Program-made: the position numbers and the translations under genes | Assembly (NCBI GenBank): GCA_028279405.1 | Contig: JANQNU010000072.1 | Location: 19,570-83,569 of the forward strand | DNA length: 64,000 bases | Source: Phycisphaerae bacterium | GTDB taxonomy: Bacteria; Planctomycetota; Phycisphaerae; UBA1845; Fen-1342 | Direction: 5' to 3' | Notes under the pieces: generated by a model | Databases searched by the model: none | Seen by the model: only the letters and a program-made list of their open reading frames with translations | What the model was told of the DNA's origin: nothing | Shown here: positions 61,701 to 64,000 of the stretch, in pieces | Position numbering within the stretch: position 1 is the stretch's first letter | Layout of the letters: each line of letters begins with the position of its first letter

Positions 61701-62623
61701 CCCGCATGCTGGAGGAAATCGCGACGGAGTTGAGCGCGCTGGCGGGCGAGTTGGAGACGTTCCAGGTTCGATGGGGTGAGTCGATCGCGACGGTGTCGGC
61801 AGCGGAAGTGCCGGATGATCTCGAGTTGTTGGTGCGGACGCAGGACGAGGCCGACAAGCGCGCCCGCAAACTATCCAAGGCCAGTGAGACGCGCACCGGC
61901 GCCATTCGTGATCGCATCGAGGCTCAGCGTGGCGAGTCGGACGGTAGCACGCGCGAGGTCGTCGTCACCGCCGTCGTTCGGGGCGAGATCGGTGAGTTGT
62001 TCCGGGGCGTTGCGGGCGTCAAGAAGGCAATCGAAGCGATCGCGCTGGACGGCAACTTTCAACTCGACTCGCTTGATCGGCAGGTCCGCGGTCTGCGTCG
62101 GCGGATGAGCGATCGCGAGAACGTGGTCCGCGAACAGTTGCAGGTCGCGGCCGACCGCGACGCTCAGCAGGCGCACCATGATTCCATCAGCGTGTTGCAG
62201 CGCGAGATTGCCACAATCGAGCGGCAGCGTGAGGCCCACGTGCTGGCGATCGCGGAGCAGACAGAGAGGCTCCATGAGGTGGAAGACGCGCTGTTCCAAC
62301 GAGCACAGCTCGAAGCGCAGCATACGGCGCTGAAGACGCGACAGTCGCGGATCACGCAGGAGTTGCAGCAGATCGAAACGGACCTGCGAACGACGGAGCA
62401 GCGCGTGGCGGCGGTCGAGGCGGACCGGGTCGCGCCGGAGCCGCTGCGCTCGACGCAGGTCGCGGGCGTTCATCGTCAACGGGATGCGGCGATCGCGGGT
62501 CTTGGCGGCTTCGCGCTCTGCTGGCTGGTCTGCGTACTCATGGTGATGCGCAACCCGTTTGCGCGGGCGCGCAAGGCCGTCGATCTCGACGAGGTGATCC
62601 AGCGGATCGACTCGACGCCGTGA
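58730..62623 (+). CDS. Giant coiled-coil membrane protein, Wzz/co-polymerase-like topology
   Basis: 1297 residues from ATG 58730 (GGGAG just upstream); in-frame upstream starts exist. A Pro-rich head (1-75) is followed by a coiled coil of about 600 residues (about 90-703), extremely rich in Gln/Glu/Arg with heptad spacing. Then TM1 (SLALATCFGIAVGALWFTI, about 715-735), an extracytoplasmic region rich in helices (IRTPEVAVGHHADRLRN...LSVSITSADSDAARNVLATLAETYRSTYVEDGF), more coiled coil, and TM2 (GLGGFALCWLVCVLMVM, about 1255-1272). TM-periplasm-TM with an internal RIASSIRTPEV segment resembles Wzz-like polysaccharide co-polymerases, but the huge cytoplasmic N-terminal coil is atypical. No kinase motif. 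With the ABC exporter it may serve envelope polysaccharide export. Confidence 0.72.
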   Translation: MAPPPDESPLTPETGPAPPPAEPADPSRFIASAGQARAARSDTTPGEAVPPKPDALHGEPANGTSARGDNVRPLIEEVRQRLAELNEREYALRRREYELEQLHRKLQQAAEESAEDHFNAWEERLLQRSAELDREALDITGRGAELAQRQQALERRLHEIDRQKEELGERERGLADQREALLEQRSRDRANLTRRIEVIRASEAELERRMTKARDEIRQERDRLADEKGAQQQQVAEVSNEAAQLERRTSQLENREQQLESRLRDLEQQQMKLASERTEMQSRLLEAEQAAKAAEQARESYVQKHRQLSGNAEELRVENERLDEIRAALQHERERLAQERSRHSVEIENYSTQTNELESKDEVLRAREQTVARSFAELKQKQAEIAAARTALEAQQVEAEQLRDAADKARQSFLERHKQLEATDSRLREQAQVHRQQEEQLREQREKVERERQTLHEQAAGLERRTVELDDRGRDLGQRESSLGQRLTALEDEREALNAERKELNTLRGDAERARVEAESSRDRFEDLQRELANRERDQQQEKQALEQQRNALTAQREELLEQRAAHQQREQTLAVEGDKLTQREQELEKQVERAAALEQQLGEKRASVDQMLARAEEVERAAEGTRDELFRQREQLEVREAAVRHDAMSLEVERKQFERDRKQLDQRLDELGTQQGTLDAQLATARAELEEQYQRVRGAAGAVAAAPVRWWGRSLALATCFGIAVGALWFTIDEPQFEVVQPMRIASSIRTPEVAVGHHADRLRNLMTDAEVLEPALVAYLQRARRDGRLQIDAEALSSQLSVSITSADSDAARNVLATLAETYRSTYVEDGFLSTLPPYFEQLRARARALDRERRQVSDGLQNASDRLTATPEVESRESVQRVIDELRNKHAGSVRSVATVRARLAALMGGTAPLGVIEPAAYEERLTADPMMLEDRQELAAASTEYRIELSVALSTVKGPVEELRNVVTGFSATVAEQRALNPPESVARMLEEIATELSALAGELETFQVRWGESIATVSAAEVPDDLELLVRTQDEADKRARKLSKASETRTGAIRDRIEAQRGESDGSTREVVVTAVVRGEIGELFRGVAGVKKAIEAIALDGNFQLDSLDRQVRGLRRRMSDRENVVREQLQVAADRDAQQAHHDSISVLQREIATIERQREAHVLAIAEQTERLHEVEDALFQRAQLEAQHTALKTRQSRITQELQQIETDLRTTEQRVAAVEADRVAPEPLRSTQVAGVHRQRDAAIAGLGGFALCWLVCVLMVMRNPFARARKAVDLDEVIQRIDSTP

Positions 62624-62748
62624 CGGATGGGTGGCACTGGCGGATTGCCCGCCTGTGTTTGGGGCGCTTGCTTGGCCGCGCGCACGCACATCTATAGCGA
62701 CTCCGGGGCTTTGAGCGAACTGTGGTGCGTTCCTTGAATGGGAGCACC
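62624..62748 (+). repeat. Short repeat remnants between convergent genes
   Basis: Diverged GGCACTGGCGGATTGCCCGCC palindrome (about 62633-62655) and a TGCGTTCCTTGAATGGGAGCACC module (about 62726-62748) that runs into the stop of the next gene. No gene. Confidence 0.65.
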
Positions 62749-63696
62749 CTACAAGCCAGTTGCAGTGACCTCCGCTCCACACTCCGGGCAGGTACCACTT
62801 GTGTTGCCCGACAGGTCGTAGCCACAGCGGCAAACGCCAGGGTTGTCGCCGTTCTTCAGGAAGAAGTAGGGGATCGTGGCGAGTACGGTGAACACAATCG
62901 GAAAGCCCATCTCGAATAGGCGTAAAGGGCGCCAGAGCGGAGGTGTCCATTTGAGCATCGAATGGGCGCAAACAGTAATGTAGAATCCGGCCACCAGAGC
63001 CGTGAGCGTCAGTATGGGATGGCGCCCGGTCCAATAGAACCAAAGGAGTGCTACGCCCCACAAGGCGCCGAGCAGTAGCCAGGAGGACGCGGCCACCAGT
63101 TCGGCGAAGTGGGGTGCTGTGGCTATGCCGATGGACGTGAGCACTGGCCGGAACGCAAGCACACTCGCCGTCAGTGCGATCGTCCATTGTCGTTGATAAA
63201 GGCGGTCGTCTCGCGGACCGGCAACGCGGTCGCCGCGCAGCAGTAGCCAGAGTGCGACAGCGGCTAGCGCTAGTGGAAAGAGCTCTTCGATGAGGCTGTA
63301 GGCCACGCTCACCCCAAAGCTGCCCCCGAGCCATAGGGTCCAACCTGTCTGCGCTCGTCGCGTCCACATCAGCCAACAAAAGAACATGCCCACAATCGAG
63401 CCCGCGAGCACGTGGCCGACGCCAACAAAAAAAAGAGCACGCCGACGCCAAATGACGATCGCGAGGCCCAGCAGCACGGTGACGACCTGCCCGACCGACA
63501 CGAAGTACTGCGCGAACCATCGCAGGACGACATCCCACTCGGTCCGGATCGCGAGACCGCTGAGCGCTGGAAAGAACCCCCACGCGGCACGCTCGTACAA
63601 CGTTGGAAACGCGCCGAGCATCAACGCCGCGCCGCAGATGATCGCTCGATGGCGGTTCAGGAGCCGCTGCGCGCCTTGTGGTGCAAGGCTTGTCAT
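62749..63696 (-). CDS. Unknown multi-pass membrane protein with planctomycete-type zinc ribbon
   Basis: 315 residues from ATG 63696 (another ATG at 63732 is in frame). About seven hydrophobic segments: IICGAALMLGAFPTLY, YFVSVGQVVTVLLGLAIVIW, LFFVGVGHVLAGSIVGMFFCWLMW, SLIEELFPLALAAVALWLLL, LVAASSWLLLGALWGVALLWFYW, LTLTALVAGFYITVCAH and IVFTVLATIPYFFL. The C terminus CRCGYDLSGNTSGTCPECG is the CxCGYDLxGNxxGxCPECG tail widespread in Phycisphaerae/Planctomycetota membrane proteins. Function unknown. The stop codon lies inside a repeat module. Confidence 0.78.
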   Translation of the reverse strand: MTSLAPQGAQRLLNRHRAIICGAALMLGAFPTLYERAAWGFFPALSGLAIRTEWDVVLRWFAQYFVSVGQVVTVLLGLAIVIWRRRALFFVGVGHVLAGSIVGMFFCWLMWTRRAQTGWTLWLGGSFGVSVAYSLIEELFPLALAAVALWLLLRGDRVAGPRDDRLYQRQWTIALTASVLAFRPVLTSIGIATAPHFAELVAASSWLLLGALWGVALLWFYWTGRHPILTLTALVAGFYITVCAHSMLKWTPPLWRPLRLFEMGFPIVFTVLATIPYFFLKNGDNPGVCRCGYDLSGNTSGTCPECGAEVTATGL

Positions 63697-64000
63697 TTGT
63701 GCAGTATTGCACGGCGAGCAGATAGTGGCCATACGGTGGCGGATCTCAGGCACGCGGCGCCTACACACTGGCGGACAAGCCGCCAGTGCCACCCAGACCG
63801 GTCGCTTGCGCTCCCGGCTCGCATTGGCGGGCCCTGGCTTCGCAAAAACGGGCCGCGAGCGCGAGCGAGCGGTCAGGTGGCGGGCGAGACGCCCGCCCCA
63901 CCCCCAGTAGCGCCGGACGTCTCGGTCCGGCGCGATTGGCCCTGACGCCGGACCCGGAGGTCCGGCGCTACCCTTGGGCATCGAACACCGGGCTAGCGTT
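63697..64000 (+). repeat. Repeat block at the window end
   Basis: CACTGGCGG/CCGCCAGTG palindrome (63766-63788) plus GCCACCC, a GCGAGCGCGAGCGAGCGGTC-type unit (about 63852), a GGCGGGCGAGACGCCCGCC palindrome (about 63879-63897) and two GTAGCGCCGGAC/GTCCGGCGC elements (about 63907-63971). No gene seen. Confidence 0.8.

Noticed and set aside
61871..63712. 613-codon - strand frame overlapping two genes
   Set aside because: Antisense to the coiled-coil protein and overlapping the zinc-ribbon membrane protein, whose motifs are clear in another frame.
1..64000. Insertion sequence or prophage
   Set aside because: No transposase, integrase or phage gene was recognised; the tail-fibre-like C terminus at 27377 belongs to a secreted protein family.

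Overview
This is a high-GC bacterial window that looks like a member of the Planctomycetota, probably near the Phycisphaerae. Three things suggest this: a membrane protein ending in the planctomycete-type CGYDLxGN...CPECG zinc ribbon (62749-63696), a compact KS / KS-like / ACP / FabZ-like operon with an oversized ACP (22535-26623), and FG-GAP/dockerin-like secreted proteins. Intergenic space is filled by a dense family of modular palindromic repeats. No insertion sequence, phage, CRISPR array or rRNA was seen; one tRNA (Leu, CAG) is present.

Region 1 (1-19525, + strand) is the most striking part. The 3' end of a pfaD enoyl reductase is followed by two giant polyunsaturated fatty acid (PUFA) synthase-type subunits. 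One is PfaA-like (KS-AT-single ACP-KR-DH). The other is PfaC-like with a fused AT (KS-CLF-AT-DH-DH). They run straight into a complete oleA-oleB-oleC-oleD olefin set, with abutting or 4-nt overlapping junctions. The layout implies that one transcript makes a polyunsaturated acyl chain and then joins two chains head to head into a long polyene hydrocarbon. Two near-perfect ParB parS sites and one copy of the genome's palindromic repeat lie inside the pfaC-like gene, all in interdomain linkers.

Region 2 (19526-26623) holds a small unknown protein, an unknown multi-pass membrane protein with an N-terminal zinc finger, a cobalamin-binding-type periplasmic binding protein, and the second acyl-building operon on the - strand (FabZ-like, ACP, FabZ-like, a KS that lacks both active-site histidines, and a normal KS).

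Region 3 (26624-43884) is mixed: a secreted repeat protein with an M23-like peptidase, ahcY, tRNA-Leu, an M16-like protein without its zinc motif, a phosphohexomutase, a lipoprotein, an O-methyltransferase, a PduO-type cobalamin adenosyltransferase, an FG-GAP protein and several unknowns. These are separated by large repeat blocks.

Region 4 (43946-53488, - strand) is a nine-gene arginine operon: argR-argG-(P-loop protein)-argC-argD-acylornithine carbamoyltransferase-argB-M20 deacylase-argH. An 18-bp perfect palindrome just upstream of argR looks like an ARG box. The carbamoyltransferase is of the N-acyl-ornithine class, so this organism probably makes arginine through acyl-citrulline. No N-acylglutamate synthase is visible; the unknown P-loop protein is a candidate for an unassigned step.

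Region 5 (53669-63696) has a MarR-type regulator with a Cys/His-rich tail next to a membrane-anchored or exported protoglobin, a nucleoside phosphorylase, an MsbA-type ABC exporter, a roughly 1300-residue coiled-coil protein with Wzz/co-polymerase-like topology, and the zinc-ribbon membrane protein.
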